A stretch of 64,000 bases of DNA from Pullulanibacillus pueri (GCF_014639255.1 NZ_BMFV01000006.1:90947-154946); one strand, 5' to 3'. Counted from the stretch's first letter, positions 7,799 through 17,311 are shown. The notes: a model not told the origin generated them from the sequence alone. Program-made: numbers and translations.

Positions 7799-8449
7799 TT
7801 ACTCAGTCTCTCCGACTGTTCCTTTTATATAATAAATGGCGATCTGTGTCCGATGCTCAAGGCCCGTTTTCCCTAGAATAGAGGTGATATAATTGGCCGT
7901 TGTTCCTTCTGAAATGTAAAGTTGCTTCGAAATCGTTTTGTTTGATAAACCCTTTGCAATCAAAGCCATAATATCAAGTTCCCTTGCCGTAAAAAGACTG
8001 GTATCAATCTTCGGGTCCTCTTCCTCTTTTGTCTTTAAGTTCGACTTCAGCTTATCTAAGACAACATCCTGCATGACGGTGTGACCATTATGCACTCCTT
8101 TAATGGCATCGCGAATCCGTTCAGGATCAGTATTTTTTAATAAATAGCCCTTTGCACCATTTTTGATAGCGTCGAGAATATATTCATCATCGTCGAAGGT
8201 TGTTAAAATGAGCGGCCTCGTTTTGGACTGCTCGGAAATATACTTTGTCGCCTCAACCCCATTCATATTAGGCATCCGTACATCTAAGAGCGCGATGTCA
8301 ACATCATGGGATAAGCAATAATCAAGGGCTTCTTTACCGTCATTTACAGTCATGACCACTTCAAATTCATTGTAAGTACTTAAAATAATTTTCATGCCTT
8401 CTCTAATAAAGGAATTATCATCTGCTAAGAGTATTTTAATTTTTTCCAT
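7799..8449 (-). CDS. NarL/FixJ-family response regulator
   Basis: This 216-aa regulator has a receiver domain (residues 1-120) with acidic pocket ADD at about 10-11 and phospho-acceptor Asp in ALLDVRMPNMNG (about 56). The switch Thr is in LILTTFD and the Lys in GYLLKN. A linker leads to a LuxR-type helix-turn-helix (about 150-210; LTARELDIMALIAKGLSNKTI, with F for L at the start). It is cotranscribed with the HisKA_3 kinase and is the likely activator of the adjacent ABC exporter operon, as in LiaRS or YvfTU systems. ATG start with an ATAAGG site upstream. Confidence 0.9.
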   Translation of the reverse strand: MEKIKILLADDNSFIREGMKIILSTYNEFEVVMTVNDGKEALDYCLSHDVDIALLDVRMPNMNGVEATKYISEQSKTRPLILTTFDDDEYILDAIKNGAKGYLLKNTDPERIRDAIKGVHNGHTVMQDVVLDKLKSNLKTKEEEDPKIDTSLFTARELDIMALIAKGLSNKTISKQLYISEGTTANYITSILGKTGLEHRTQIAIYYIKGTVGETE

Positions 8450-8696
8450 CCTTATTAAAGTGAGACTAAGTCTCCCTTTTATTCCCCCCTACCGCTTTAC
8501 TTTTCCTCATTATATCCTAAAAAGAAAAATTTCCTAGGGTACTATCAATCTTCTATACCCACTTCCTTCGCTAAAGCTATACGCTCTCCCCTAAAAAACA
8601 AGCCTCAATTCGCATCGCGTGTTGTCCATTGATATAACTTGTGACATCATGGGTAGTTGGATTTCTGCTCCAAATCGCGGGCACTAAAGAAGCAGC

Positions 8697-8836
8697 AAAC
8701 TAACATACGAGGCTCCGCTACTAACAAATAGCGCACGAATCAAGAGTGAAACTAACAAAAGAGCGTTGCGCACGCACATATGAGGCGCCAGACTCACAAA
8801 AGAATTGCCGAACTAACATTGTCAACTGCGAGTCAA
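8697..8836 (+). repeat. Dispersed repeat family C, copy 1
   Basis: A string of short degenerate units of about 20-40 bp, each opening ACTAACA or ACTCACA and containing AGCGCAC- or GCGTTGCGC-like blocks. The blocks ATAGCGCAC...ATCAAGAG and AACTAACAAA.GAGCGTTGCGC recur at 17165-17285. A family A element follows directly in both places. The rest of the gap between the regulator and the chemoreceptor gene (8450-9186) shows no coding signal. Confidence 0.65.
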
Positions 8837-8856
8837 AAAACATCAGCAGGAATAAA

Positions 8857-8992
8857 GTGGATTGGAGTGTAAGGTGCGAGACTCCAGCGGGAACAGCACG
8901 AGTCCGAAGATCCACTTGCGAAAACAAATCGACCAACGCAAGTTAGCTGAGGCGTGCCCGCGGAAAGCGAGCAGCCTGGAGCGGAAATCCAC
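8857..8992 (+). repeat. Dispersed repeat family A, copy 2 (short form)
   Basis: It starts GTGGATTGGAGTG and ends GGAAATCCAC, so the outer 7 bases GTGGATT/AATCCAC are inverted. Inside are GCGAGACTCC, GGGAACAGCACGAGTCCGAA, GATCCACTTGCG and GCGGAAAGCGAGC, matching copies 1 and 4 in order. At 136 bp it is half their length because the middle is different. Confidence 0.7.
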
Positions 8993-9061
8993 ACGATTAT
9001 CTTCTACGTCGCAATTTATTTCAACTTCTAACATTCATGACCTTGAAAAAAGCCACACTTT

Positions 9062-9109
9062 TCTAGAAAAAAATCAAAACAAAGACGCCTACCACAAGTG
9101 CAGGCGTCT
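9062..9109 (-). terminator. Terminator of the chemoreceptor gene
   Basis: Perfect 8-bp arms AGACGCCT (9083-9090) and AGGCGTCT (9102-9109). On the minus strand the stem is followed by a T-rich run (TTTGTTTTGATTTTTTT). Confidence 0.85.
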
Positions 9110-9186
9110 CTCGTCACAATACTTAATTTCAAACTATGAGCAAATAACCACTTCGTCATTGCATAGATCGGTATGATGTGTATCTA

Positions 9187-11181
9187 TTACACTTTAAACT
9201 TCTCAATAATCTGTTGAAGTTCTTCTGCCATTTCCGATAATACCTCAGCGGATGATGAGATTTCTTCCATGGAAGCGAGTTGTTCTTCTGTAGAAGCTGA
9301 AACATCTTGAACACCTGCTGACGTTTGTTCTGAAATCTCAGAGACTTCTTCAAAGGTTTTTACATTTTGTTCTGTCCCAGCATTAATTTCTTGTACTGAA
9401 GCAGAGACGTTTTGAATCTGTGAAGTCACTTCATCAACAAATTGTTTAATATTTTTGAAGGATTCACCTGCGTGATTCACAATGTCAATTCCTTTATCCA
9501 CTTCCGTCTTACCGAGTTCCATTGATTTTAATGCCTCATCGGTCTCACTTTGAATCGTCGTAATGACTTGTCTTATTTTATCTGTAGATGTCGCTGATTG
9601 TTCAGCGAGTTTTCGAACCTCGTCTGCAACAACCGCGAAGCCTTTACCTTGCTCACCGGCACGGGCCGCTTCAATTGCTGCGTTTAGAGCCAAGAGGTTG
9701 GTCTGATCAGCAATTTCTGTAATTACCCCAATAATTTGACCGATATTCGCCGAATGCTGACTGAGTGTTTTGAGTTTATAAGCTAAATCACTCACCGTTT
9801 TTTTAATAGATTGCATCTGTTCAACGGTAACCTCAATGGCTTCATTTCCCTCTTTCACGATATGAGTTGTTTCTACGGCCGTGGAAGACACTTTATTAGA
9901 ACTTGTAGCAATCTCTTGGATTGTCTGAACCATGTCTAAAGCTGACTGCGTACTCGCTTCAATACTTCTTGATTGTTGTTCGGCGCCAATTCCTAACTCT
10001 TGGATGGCTTGGGTAATTTGTTGTGTCGCTTGACTGTTTTGATCCGTGCTCGCAGATAATTCTTCAGATGAAGCAGCCAGCGAAGTTGCTTTCTCGCTGA
10101 TTTCGGAGATCACGGTAACTAAGGATGAACGCATTTGCTCGAAGGAACGTCCCAGTTGTCCGATTTCATCTTTAGACTTAAGAACAATAGGCTTACGTAA
10201 GTCGCCTTGACTGACTTCATCAGCCGATCGAATGAGTTGTTTAATCGGGCGGATGATCATGCGAACAACAAAATAAATAAGCGCCCCGCCAAGAATTAAC
10301 GCAACGATTAAAACGATCAGCGATTTCAATAATATCGGATGAACAGCATCAGTCACTTCACTTTGATACATTGTACCAACGATTTTCCAGCCTGTTAGAT
10401 CATTGGTTGCGAAGACCATCTTTTTCTCTGCATCATCAGATTGATAATTAAACTGACCGGATTCCAATTTATTTACTTTTTTGTAAACCGCAAGTTTTGG
10501 TGTTGTGCCTGCCTTTTCAGTTGGGTGAGAAATGTATTTATTGGTTTGATCTAACAGAATTAAATAGCCAGATTCTCCAATTTTAATTTTTGACATCATA
10601 TTGGTGAGACTATCAAGCTTTAAATTGACAGCAACAACACCCTTACCGTCCTTTGTGGCTTGAGCAATGGTGACCACCATTTTTTTAGAGGATTGCGAGA
10701 CATAAGGCTCGGTGATAATCGCTTTCCCTTTATTCTTCATAGCCTCTTGATACCACGGACGCTCCCTAGGATCATAACCGGGAGGATTTTTAAAAGAAGT
10801 AGGCGCGTTCATAAAAGAACCCGTTTCCGTTCCTATGTATGTTTGCTCAACATTAGGCGAGGCGTCTTGAATCTGATTCAATAAAGTTCTGGTCGCCTCA
10901 TCCTTATCGTCTTGGATTGCTGAAGCATCAATAGCATGAGAGAGATAATCTATATTTTGCTCTTGAGCACTTATAAACTGATCGATCGTTTGATTAACGA
11001 TTTTAACACTATTTTGCGCAGAACTGGTGATCTGCTCGTCCATCTTTTTCGAAGTACTATCCAATGAAAAATAAGTACTAAAACAGATAGGCACAATTAA
11101 AATAATTAAAAATGAAATCATTAATTTCGATCTTAATGTTTGCCTAAAAAGGATGTTTTTAAATTTCGATAGAGTATTCAA
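9187..11181 (-). CDS. Methyl-accepting chemotaxis protein with dCache sensor
   Basis: This 664-aa receptor has TM1 at about 18-38, an extracellular double-Cache domain (about 45-280; the [11 protein letters not shown] signature is present), TM2 at about 287-308, a HAMP domain (about 305-360) and a cytoplasmic signalling domain to the end. The highly conserved hairpin tip [20 protein letters not shown] is intact. This is the architecture of B. subtilis McpA/McpB/TlpA-type receptors, which usually sense amino acids or other small metabolites and signal to CheA/CheW. The start is TTG (11181) with an AAGGTAAAAGG site upstream. The gene is monocistronic. The ligand cannot be read from sequence. 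Confidence 0.93.
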   Translation of the reverse strand: MNTLSKFKNILFRQTLRSKLMISFLIILIVPICFSTYFSLDSTSKKMDEQITSSAQNSVKIVNQTIDQFISAQEQNIDYLSHAIDASAIQDDKDEATRTLLNQIQDASPNVEQTYIGTETGSFMNAPTSFKNPPGYDPRERPWYQEAMKNKGKAIITEPYVSQSSKKMVVTIAQATKDGKGVVAVNLKLDSLTNMMSKIKIGESGYLILLDQTNKYISHPTEKAGTTPKLAVYKKVNKLESGQFNYQSDDAEKKMVFATNDLTGWKIVGTMYQSEVTDAVHPILLKSLIVLIVALILGGALIYFVVRMIIRPIKQLIRSADEVSQGDLRKPIVLKSKDEIGQLGRSFEQMRSSLVTVISEISEKATSLAASSEELSASTDQNSQATQQITQAIQELGIGAEQQSRSIEASTQSALDMVQTIQEIATSSNKVSSTAVETTHIVKEGNEAIEVTVEQMQSIKKTVSDLAYKLKTLSQHSANIGQIIGVITEIADQTNLLALNAAIEAARAGEQGKGFAVVADEVRKLAEQSATSTDKIRQVITTIQSETDEALKSMELGKTEVDKGIDIVNHAGESFKNIKQFVDEVTSQIQNVSASVQEINAGTEQNVKTFEEVSEISEQTSAGVQDVSASTEEQLASMEEISSSAEVLSEMAEELQQIIEKFKV

Positions 11182-11381
11182 TACCTTTTACCTTCTTCCT
11201 TGATGACTTGTCGCACGCATAGTGTAATATCGTCATAAATTAAGGAAGAATCAAGAGATTTCTAGGCATTGTAATAATACTATTATTTTCAAAAAAACGA
11301 TCAATTAAGGTAAAGCGATTTCATCCCTATCAGGACAAGACGATATCAAAAACAAAGAGATATCCCGATGCCCCCTACTGC

Positions 11382-11885
11382 TTACTTTTTCCTCTTTATA
11401 ATGTGGAACGTACTTGTACAGTGGGCTATTTTCACCTCATCATCACGAAAGGCACTCGCTTCAAGCACAATCGTTTGCGTTCCTTTATGTATTATCTCAG
11501 CGATCACTTTTATCGATTTTCCTATGCCCGGAGCAATATAGTAGATGTTTAAATTGGAAGTGACTGCTCCCATATCTTCCGGTAACACATCATTGGCGAG
11601 CGTTCCCATAGCGGTATCTAGCAAAGTTGCCGTCATTCCCCCATGAAGAATATGTGCTGTGTTCTCTGTTAGTTCATTAATAGGAATGGTCATGATACAT
11701 CGATGTTGATCAACAGTCCGTTCCATTTGTAGGAGTTCAGAAATGTAAGTGGTCTGTGGCTCCTGAAGTTTTCTTTTCACCCCACTTAGAAGTTGTTCTA
11801 GAATCTCCAAATCTTTTTCAGAAGAGGCATTCATAATATCTTGGAATAACCCCTCAACTGCATTTCTCTTATCCATGTCACTCAT
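11382..11885 (-). CDS. PaaI-family hotdog thioesterase
   Basis: This 167-aa protein has the hotdog-fold acyl-CoA thioesterase core at about 45-165. The active-site segment HGGMTATLLDTAMG (about 80) carries the Gly-rich helix start typical of PaaI/YdiI-like enzymes. The N-terminal 45 residues are a charged helical extension. The likely role is hydrolysis of a small acyl- or aromatic-CoA thioester in the cytoplasm; the exact substrate is unknown. ATG at 11885 is chosen because AAAGGA lies 7 bases upstream. An in-frame TTG one codon earlier is less likely. No operon partner. Confidence 0.75.
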   Translation of the reverse strand: MSDMDKRNAVEGLFQDIMNASSEKDLEILEQLLSGVKRKLQEPQTTYISELLQMERTVDQHRCIMTIPINELTENTAHILHGGMTATLLDTAMGTLANDVLPEDMGAVTSNLNIYYIAPGIGKSIKVIAEIIHKGTQTIVLEASAFRDDEVKIAHCTSTFHIIKRKK

Positions 11886-12262
11886 CAAATCCTTTACACA
11901 CTTTAGAATGGTCTAAACCCTTTTATTTAAATCTCGCCATTTAGCACGCTAAAATAGGGTAAATCTCTCGTTAGTCTGTTATTAGTTGCTAATCTCTGCT
12001 TGGTTGACACTCTAACAAAAAATAGCGTCATATTTTACTAAAAAATGGGTCAACTCTTGTCCTCTCGTGAAATTCCTATATTGGACAGCCCTTACATAAA
12101 CAGTCTAAGTCCGATAGTCCAGTGGTGTCAATGATGACCTCTCCTTCTTACCTAAAGTGCCTATTTCCGACTAAAGTTTTATTTTTTCACACTTTTTGTC
12201 CGCAATGATATTTTACACGATTGAAACATGATAAAATAAGCGTAAAAAAAGGGGGGCTACTT
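11886..12262. other. Intergenic stretch, no gene seen
   Basis: 377 bp between two divergent genes. No open frame with a ribosome site and no clear hairpin terminator were found. It must hold the promoters of the thioesterase and metallophosphatase genes, but no consensus -35/-10 pair stands out. Confidence 0.5.
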
Positions 12263-12961
12263 ATGAAGAGAATGCTTGTCATTAGTGATATTCATGGGGA
12301 AATTTACAAGTTTGAACGTCTACTTGAAGAGACGTCCTACGATCCTGCACAAGATCAGCTCATTTTATTAGGAGACTATGTCGATCGTGGCCCAAGCCCA
12401 AAAGCCGTCATTGAAAAAGTCATGGCGTTAAAGGCACAAGGAGCAATCTTACTTAAAGGCAACCATGAGGACATGATGGAAAAAGCTTTTCAAGATAAAC
12501 AACGTTTGAAACACTGGTTTCGCAATGGCGGACAAGAAACCCTTAAAAGTTATGGATATGAAGTACCAGAAGTGCATGATCTTGATCAACTTGTTGCCTC
12601 ATCTTATCCACTCAAAAAAACAGAAACACTTGCCAAGCATCTTGAATTCATTCATCAACTTGATCATTATTATGAGACAGAGGACTTCATCTTTGTTCAT
12701 GGTGGTGTCCATCCAACTACCCCTATCAATGAAACTGATCCTTACCTATTGATGTGGATCCGCGATGAGTTCCATCATGGCTATAATGGCGAAAAGCCAG
12801 TTGTTTTTGGACATACACCTACAGATCATTTTCATGATGGATTTGGCGTCTTTTTTGCGACCAATAATATTATTGGTATCGACGGCGGTTGCGTTTATGG
12901 CGGCCAATTAAATGCTCTAGAATTACCGAGTAAAAAGACCTACTCAGTGAAAGACATATAA
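12263..12961 (+). CDS. PrpE/PP1-like metallophosphatase
   Basis: This 232-aa calcineurin-type phosphoesterase shows the metal ligand motifs in order: SDIHGE (about 7-12), GDYVDRGP (about 35-42) and KGNHED (about 65-70), then downstream FVHGGVHP and FGHTPT. This is the bacterial PP1-like group that includes PrpE of B. subtilis, a diadenosine tetraphosphatase/protein phosphatase linked to spore germination. Family-level function is secure; the true substrate is not. ATG 12263 is chosen over an upstream in-frame start (12221) because a GGGGGG site lies just before it and the protein then begins with a beta-strand. Single gene. Confidence 0.85.
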   Translation: MKRMLVISDIHGEIYKFERLLEETSYDPAQDQLILLGDYVDRGPSPKAVIEKVMALKAQGAILLKGNHEDMMEKAFQDKQRLKHWFRNGGQETLKSYGYEVPEVHDLDQLVASSYPLKKTETLAKHLEFIHQLDHYYETEDFIFVHGGVHPTTPINETDPYLLMWIRDEFHHGYNGEKPVVFGHTPTDHFHDGFGVFFATNNIIGIDGGCVYGGQLNALELPSKKTYSVKDI

Positions 12962-12997
12962 AGCAACATCGACACACCGTTTACTCTCCTCATCCTA

Positions 12998-13084
12998 AGA
13001 AAAACTTGGCTTACACCAAGTCCTTATCCATGAAGACAAGTTTTTCTACTGATCACTTTATGGCTTCGATGGCCTATACTTTTC
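12998..13084 (+). repeat. Dispersed repeat family D, copy 1
   Basis: It shares with 18596-18674 the ordered blocks AAACTT, AAGACA.GTTTTTCTA, CTTTATGGC.TCGAT.GC and TACA.TTT over about 80 bp. Its left edge (AAAACTTGGCTTA) also matches the left edge of family B, so D may be a divergent B type. It lies between the metallophosphatase gene and its terminator. Confidence 0.5.
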
Positions 13085-13091
13085 TTTTTAA

Positions 13092-13130
13092 AAAAAGAAG
13101 CGTCTCATCGTTGAACGCTTCTCTTTGTTT
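13092..13130. terminator. Bidirectional terminator
   Basis: Stem AGAAGCGT (13096-13103) / ACGCTTCT (13115-13122). On the minus strand it is followed by TTTTTTTA, on the plus strand by CTTTGTTTTA. It serves the convergent metallophosphatase and 57-aa protein genes. Confidence 0.75.
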
Positions 13131-13174
13131 TATTATTTTTATTGGGCCAGGCCTACCGGCGTTTCCTCTCCTTC

Positions 13175-13348
13175 TTAGCTCCCCATTTTCCGTCGCGTAT
13201 TACTTGGTTTCTTGGATAATTGTGATTTTAATGTTTGTGGTTTAACAGGCGAATTCTTTCCAAATTTGCCTTGAGCTTGGGCTTGTTGTTTTTGCGCTAA
13301 TTTTTGTTTCATAGCCTCAGCTAAGTTTATTTTCTTTTTTTCAGTCAT
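13175..13348 (-). CDS. Small basic hypothetical protein (57 aa)
   Basis: This short frame encodes a 57-residue, strongly basic, Gln/Lys-rich protein without hydrophobic segments. The sequence starts MTEKKKINLAEAMKQKLAQK and ends with the basic tail NTRRKMGS. A TAGGAGAG ribosome site lies 5-6 bases before the ATG, and a good terminator follows on the same strand, so expression is likely. Composition (about one quarter Lys/Arg, many Gln, a predicted helix then disorder) suggests a nucleic-acid- or ribosome-associated peptide, but this is inference. I do not recognise the family with certainty. Confidence 0.65.
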   Translation of the reverse strand: MTEKKKINLAEAMKQKLAQKQQAQAQGKFGKNSPVKPQTLKSQLSKKPSNTRRKMGS

Positions 13349-13422
13349 ATATACTCTCCTAAAGTATGATTATCTTGGGCTCAGGTGAAAGAACACTAGT
13401 GCACAAAGATGTTTAAAAAGGA

Positions 13423-14517
13423 TCACGCTTGTGCTTTCATTTTTTCATCGAGTAATTGAAAAAGCTCTACTAAGGCTTCCCTTGAAAAGTTGCTATAAAG
13501 GTCACCTATACTCACTTCATAATAACAGTGATTCTCATCCGTTTCTACAAGATAACTCGTTAAGCCAATATTAGTTGCTTGATAGACCTCTATTAAAACA
13601 GCTTCGACCTTTTCCTTCGGAAGGGAAAAATGAACATGGAACATATTCGATACTGGCTCTACCGGACGCGTTGAAACGCCGTGACACTGATTAAATAATT
13701 GAGCTAATGCCTTTGCCCCCTCATAATATTGCCCCATCTTTCCAATTCTTTGCTCGAAATAATAATCAGAGCTAACAATATAAGGATAAAGACTGATCAA
13801 ATCGCCACCGTGACGTCGCTTCCACACCTTTGATTGCTCCGTAAACGCTTTTGGTCCCGCCAGGATGGCTCCAGCAATCCCATCGATACCTTTATAAAAA
13901 GACACATAAACACTATCAAACAGCTGACAGATTTCTGCTGCTGATTTTTGATAATAGGGGAGGATTTCAAAAAGTCGCGCCCCATCTAAGTGCAGCTTAA
14001 TCCCTTGCTTTCGACAATAAGCACTTATCGCTTCAAGCGTTTCATAAGGAGGCAATTGCCCGCCAATTTCACGTTGCGGAAGTTCCAGTAATAAACAAGA
14101 GATTGTTTCATCAAGCTCGTAAATATCTTCTAATTCTATTAATCTTTCTTTATCCCCTAATAAAATAGCTTCGATATGATGTAATTCCTTTAAGCCCTCT
14201 TGTTCATGAATCTCTAAATGACAAAGCGGATGATAAGCAACCTTTTTACTCCCCTTCTCATCGCACCATATTCTTAACGCAATTTGTTGGGCCATCGTAC
14301 CACTTGGGAAAAAGACTGCGGTCTCCTTTCCAAGATATGTCGCTATTTTATTTTGAAACTCTTCTATGATTTTCCCCTTGCCGTATATATCGCTTTCAGT
14401 GTCATCCTCAATGTTACGAAAGGCTTCTTTTAATACTCGAATCGTCCTCTTGCCATTACCCGCAATGCGGTAGTCTGTTTGTCTAAATGCTTCCAATAGT
14501 GCATTTTTTTCAGCCAT
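13423..14517 (-). CDS. Low-specificity threonine aldolase / beta-eliminating lyase family
   Basis: This 364-aa PLP-dependent fold type I enzyme has the PLP-Lys in SVYVSFYKGIDGIAG (about residue 195), the substrate/PLP Asp in LHLDGARLFE, and an early FPSGTMAQQIALR loop. These match the aromatic amino acid beta-eliminating lyase/threonine aldolase family (LtaE-like), which cleaves L-threonine or allo-threonine to glycine and acetaldehyde. ATG 14517 is preferred over an upstream start because a GGAGGG site lies 6 bases before it. The family's exact substrate in this organism is uncertain. A terminator separates the YebC gene, which ends downstream of this gene's start. Confidence 0.8.
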   Translation of the reverse strand: MAEKNALLEAFRQTDYRIAGNGKRTIRVLKEAFRNIEDDTESDIYGKGKIIEEFQNKIATYLGKETAVFFPSGTMAQQIALRIWCDEKGSKKVAYHPLCHLEIHEQEGLKELHHIEAILLGDKERLIELEDIYELDETISCLLLELPQREIGGQLPPYETLEAISAYCRKQGIKLHLDGARLFEILPYYQKSAAEICQLFDSVYVSFYKGIDGIAGAILAGPKAFTEQSKVWKRRHGGDLISLYPYIVSSDYYFEQRIGKMGQYYEGAKALAQLFNQCHGVSTRPVEPVSNMFHVHFSLPKEKVEAVLIEVYQATNIGLTSYLVETDENHCYYEVSIGDLYSNFSREALVELFQLLDEKMKAQA

Positions 14518-14562
14518 TCTGGTCCCTCCTACTTCAGCCTGCACTCTCCCATGGTGTAAAAT

Positions 14563-14589
14563 AGGCAGACCTCACGATGAGGTCTGCCT
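14563..14589 (-). terminator. Terminator of the YebC gene
   Basis: Perfect 12-bp arms AGGCAGACCTCA / TGAGGTCTGCCT with a 3-base loop. On the minus strand they are followed by ATTTTA. Confidence 0.8.
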
Positions 14590-14599
14590 TCCACAGGTT

Positions 14600-15319
14600 T
14601 TACTCCCCTAAATCTACGTTATGATACACTTGCTGGACATCTTCTAAATCATCAAGGGCATCAATGAGCTTTTCAAATTTAGTCTGTGCTTCTTCTGGCA
14701 AAGTCACGTCATTTTGGGCAAGCATTGTGATTTCTGCCACCGTAAACTCAGTAATACCCGCCGCCTTGAAAGCTTCTTGCACGGCATGAAATTGATCCGG
14801 CTCTGCATAAACGATCACAGCATCCTCTTCTTCAAGGATATCCCGCGCATCAACATCAGCTTCCATTAAAATCTCAAGGACCTCATCAGCAGATTTACCT
14901 TCAACCCCTATGACGGCTGTTTCATCAAACATATAGGAGACTGACCCGTTTACCCCCATATTGCCGCCATTTTTACTGAAAGCCGCTCGAACATCCGAGG
15001 CTGTCCGGTTCACATTATTCGTCAATGTATCCACAATAACCATGGAGCCATTCGGTCCAAAACCTTCGTAACGGAGTTCATCATAGTTTTCTTCTGAGCC
15101 GCCCTTTGCCTTTTCAATCGCACGATCGACAATTGTCTTCGGTACACTATAGGTTTTAGCCCGTTCAAGAACGACTTTCAAGGCTTGGTTAGATTCTGGA
15201 TCAGGTTCCCCTTGCTTAGCAGCTACATAAATTTCGCGTCCAAACTTGGCATAGATCCGACTTGTATTAGCATCCTTAGACGCTTTCTTTTCTTTAATAT
15301 TATTCCATTTACGTCCCAT
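14600..15319 (-). CDS. yebC: YebC/PmpR/TACO1-family protein
   Basis: This 239-aa protein has the family's usual length. It begins with the conserved [15 protein letters not shown] segment and continues into [14 protein letters not shown], then shows YEGFGPNG and the three-domain YebC pattern ending in a Glu/Asp-rich helix. YebC-family proteins were annotated as transcriptional regulators. Bacterial and mitochondrial members are now known to bind ribosomes and relieve stalling at proline-rich stretches. ATG 15319 starts the conserved MGRKWNN sequence; an in-frame start at 15355 adds an unconserved tail. Single gene with its own terminator. Confidence 0.93.
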   Translation of the reverse strand: MGRKWNNIKEKKASKDANTSRIYAKFGREIYVAAKQGEPDPESNQALKVVLERAKTYSVPKTIVDRAIEKAKGGSEENYDELRYEGFGPNGSMVIVDTLTNNVNRTASDVRAAFSKNGGNMGVNGSVSYMFDETAVIGVEGKSADEVLEILMEADVDARDILEEEDAVIVYAEPDQFHAVQEAFKAAGITEFTVAEITMLAQNDVTLPEEAQTKFEKLIDALDDLEDVQQVYHNVDLGE

Positions 15320-15505
15320 TATTGTACACTCACTTTCATCTATAAATCTCAGCAAAAATATAAAACCAACCCATGGTTGAACTCATATTTTCATTGATAA
15401 ATTGAGATGTATTGAAGAGTTTTTTCCTTCGCTAAATATTATTATACAACATTTGCTTTATCTGTTTCGAGTTTAATTATCAAGGATGAGAAAATGTCCC
15501 TGTGA

Positions 15506-16879
15506 CTACTCACGTCCTGTCCACCTTAGCCCCTTTGGAAAGTGGTTTTTCAATGTGCCGTCAGCAAGCTTTCCCCACCCTATCGCATACCCTTCCACTT
15601 CAATCAGATACCAACCCTTTGGCCCTGCTCCCTGCAACGCTTCTCCTCTTAGATAGGCCCTAACTTCTCTGGAATCCTGATTCAGACTTAAATAATGCTT
15701 AACTTCTTCCCTTTTTAAAGAAAGCGCTAATGCATGTGAAGGTTCGAAACGATTTTTTTTCATCGTTCCTAAATGCCAGCCTGGACGAAGGACCTTTAAA
15801 TTCTTGAGCGAGAGCATCTCTTCAGGAACCACGTACAAGTGATCACCGAACAATAAAAAAGGACCCTGAGGCGTTATGTGTAAATTTTCCTGAGCAAACT
15901 GAAAGTAATCCTTCAATTTTTTTTGATCTGTTAGCGTTTCGGCGTATTGGCGTTTGCTCGGCTCGGCTCCTTCTTTTTTTCTCAAGACAGCTATATAATG
16001 GCCTTCCCCTTGGATATGGTGCGGCCATAAGCGTAAGGTCTCATCTAGATGCTTTGCCGGTTCATTCACCCACGCCATTCGCCCATGGTCAAAGCCTTCA
16101 TAGGCATGAACATGCTCAATGTCGAAATGTGGATTTTTATTGATAAACTGACTAATCACCTCTTCATTTTCTTCTGGAGAAAACGTACAAGTGGAATAGA
16201 CAAGCCGTCCCCCTGGTCTTAACATGCTCGCCGCATCGTTAAGAATATCAATTTGCCGCAGGGAACAGTTTACGACATTTTCAAGACTCCATTCCGCCCT
16301 CGCCTCTGGATCCTTTCGAAACATCCCTTCACCTGAACAAGGCGCATCCACTAAAATCCGGTCAAAGAAACTAGGGAATCTATTGGCAAGTCGTTTAGGG
16401 GTTTCGTTGGTTACTACAGCATTTCTGATTCCTAGCCTTTCAATATTTTGAGAAAGAATTCTCGCTCTTGAGGGGTGTATTTCATTAGCAAGCAAAAAGC
16501 CTTGTTGGGCCATCCTTGCTGCGAGATGTGTTGTTTTCCCCCCTGGAGCTGCACATAAGTCTAACACTTTTTCCCCGGGCTTCGGGTCAACCATTTCTCC
16601 AACGGCCATAGCACTTGGCTCTTGGATATAGTACACGCCCGCTTCATGGAAAGGATGTTTCCCCGGTCGCTCCTCTTCGTTATAAAAAAAGCCTTCTTGA
16701 ACCCAAGGAATCTTCTCCAATTGAAAAGGGCTAATCTCTAAAAATTCATCTACTGATCCTTTTAAGGGGTTGACCCTTAACCCTTGCTTTTTGCTTTCTT
16801 CATAGCTTTTGATAAAAGCTTCATATTCATCTTTTAATAACTCCTGCATTTTTACCTGAAAATCTATAGGGAGTTCCAT
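15506..16879 (-). CDS. rsmF: RsmF-like 16S rRNA cytosine-C5 methyltransferase
   Basis: This 457-aa SAM-dependent enzyme is of the NOL1/NOP2/Sun family. SAM-binding motif I is LDLCAAPGGKTTHLA (about 107-121). The catalytic cysteines are in DAPCSGEGMFRKDP (motif IV, about 180) and YSTCTFSPEENE (motif VI, about 230). The region after residue 290 corresponds to the RsmF-specific C-terminal domains and PUA-like end. RsmF methylates C1407 in E. coli 16S rRNA. Gram-positive homologues may modify other cytosines, so the exact site is not assured. The ATG is preceded by GGTGATGG. Single gene. Confidence 0.85.
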   Translation of the reverse strand: MELPIDFQVKMQELLKDEYEAFIKSYEESKKQGLRVNPLKGSVDEFLEISPFQLEKIPWVQEGFFYNEEERPGKHPFHEAGVYYIQEPSAMAVGEMVDPKPGEKVLDLCAAPGGKTTHLAARMAQQGFLLANEIHPSRARILSQNIERLGIRNAVVTNETPKRLANRFPSFFDRILVDAPCSGEGMFRKDPEARAEWSLENVVNCSLRQIDILNDAASMLRPGGRLVYSTCTFSPEENEEVISQFINKNPHFDIEHVHAYEGFDHGRMAWVNEPAKHLDETLRLWPHHIQGEGHYIAVLRKKEGAEPSKRQYAETLTDQKKLKDYFQFAQENLHITPQGPFLLFGDHLYVVPEEMLSLKNLKVLRPGWHLGTMKKNRFEPSHALALSLKREEVKHYLSLNQDSREVRAYLRGEALQGAGPKGWYLIEVEGYAIGWGKLADGTLKNHFPKGLRWTGRE

Positions 16880-17164
16880 TCATCCATCACCTCAGAACGC
16901 GCTTCCTTTATGGCTATCTTATAGTAAAACTCGTCTCATTAGCCAACATTATATCATGTTACCGAAGGAGGTACAGGACTTCCGATGAACACTCGGTTGC
17001 CATGCTCATTCACTAAAGAACGATTAGGATAGGAATTATTCTCTTAAAAGCAGCTTCTAAGTCTAATGTTTTTGGAAAAACTTTTAGCTATTATAAAGCC
17101 ATTATTTGATACAAGTTGGATATAGATTACGACTCGACAACGCGGAGACGAGCCGCGCTCACAC

Positions 17165-17311
17165 GAAAGAAGCGAGAGACTCACAAAAGCCCGCCGCAAC
17201 TCACAAATAGTGCACATATCAAGAGGGTAACTAACAAATGAGCGTTGCGCCCGCACCAAATAAGTGGGGTTAACAAAAAAACATCAACAGAATCAAGTGG
17301 ATTGGAGCGGT
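17165..17311 (+). repeat. Family C copy 2 followed by a family A fragment
   Basis: Units beginning ACTCACAAA or ACTAACAAA repeat the order seen at 8697-8836 (ATAGTGCACATATCAAGAG then AACTAACAAATGAGCGTTGC). After AACAAAAAAACATCAACAG the sequence enters GTGGATTGGAGCGG, the left end of family A, and stops there. The same C-A junction therefore exists at both loci. The rest of 16880-17396 has no gene. Confidence 0.65.

Noticed and set aside
8697..8836. CRISPR-like or coding interpretation of the ACTAACA-headed repeats
   Set aside because: Unit lengths vary from about 20 to 40 bp, there are no spacers of constant length, and open frames through it (both strands) lack ribosome sites and follow the repeat, including a 104-codon plus-strand frame at 8862-9176.
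13006..13245. 79-codon plus-strand frame
   Set aside because: It runs through a family D repeat and a terminator and overlaps the 57-aa gene on the other strand.
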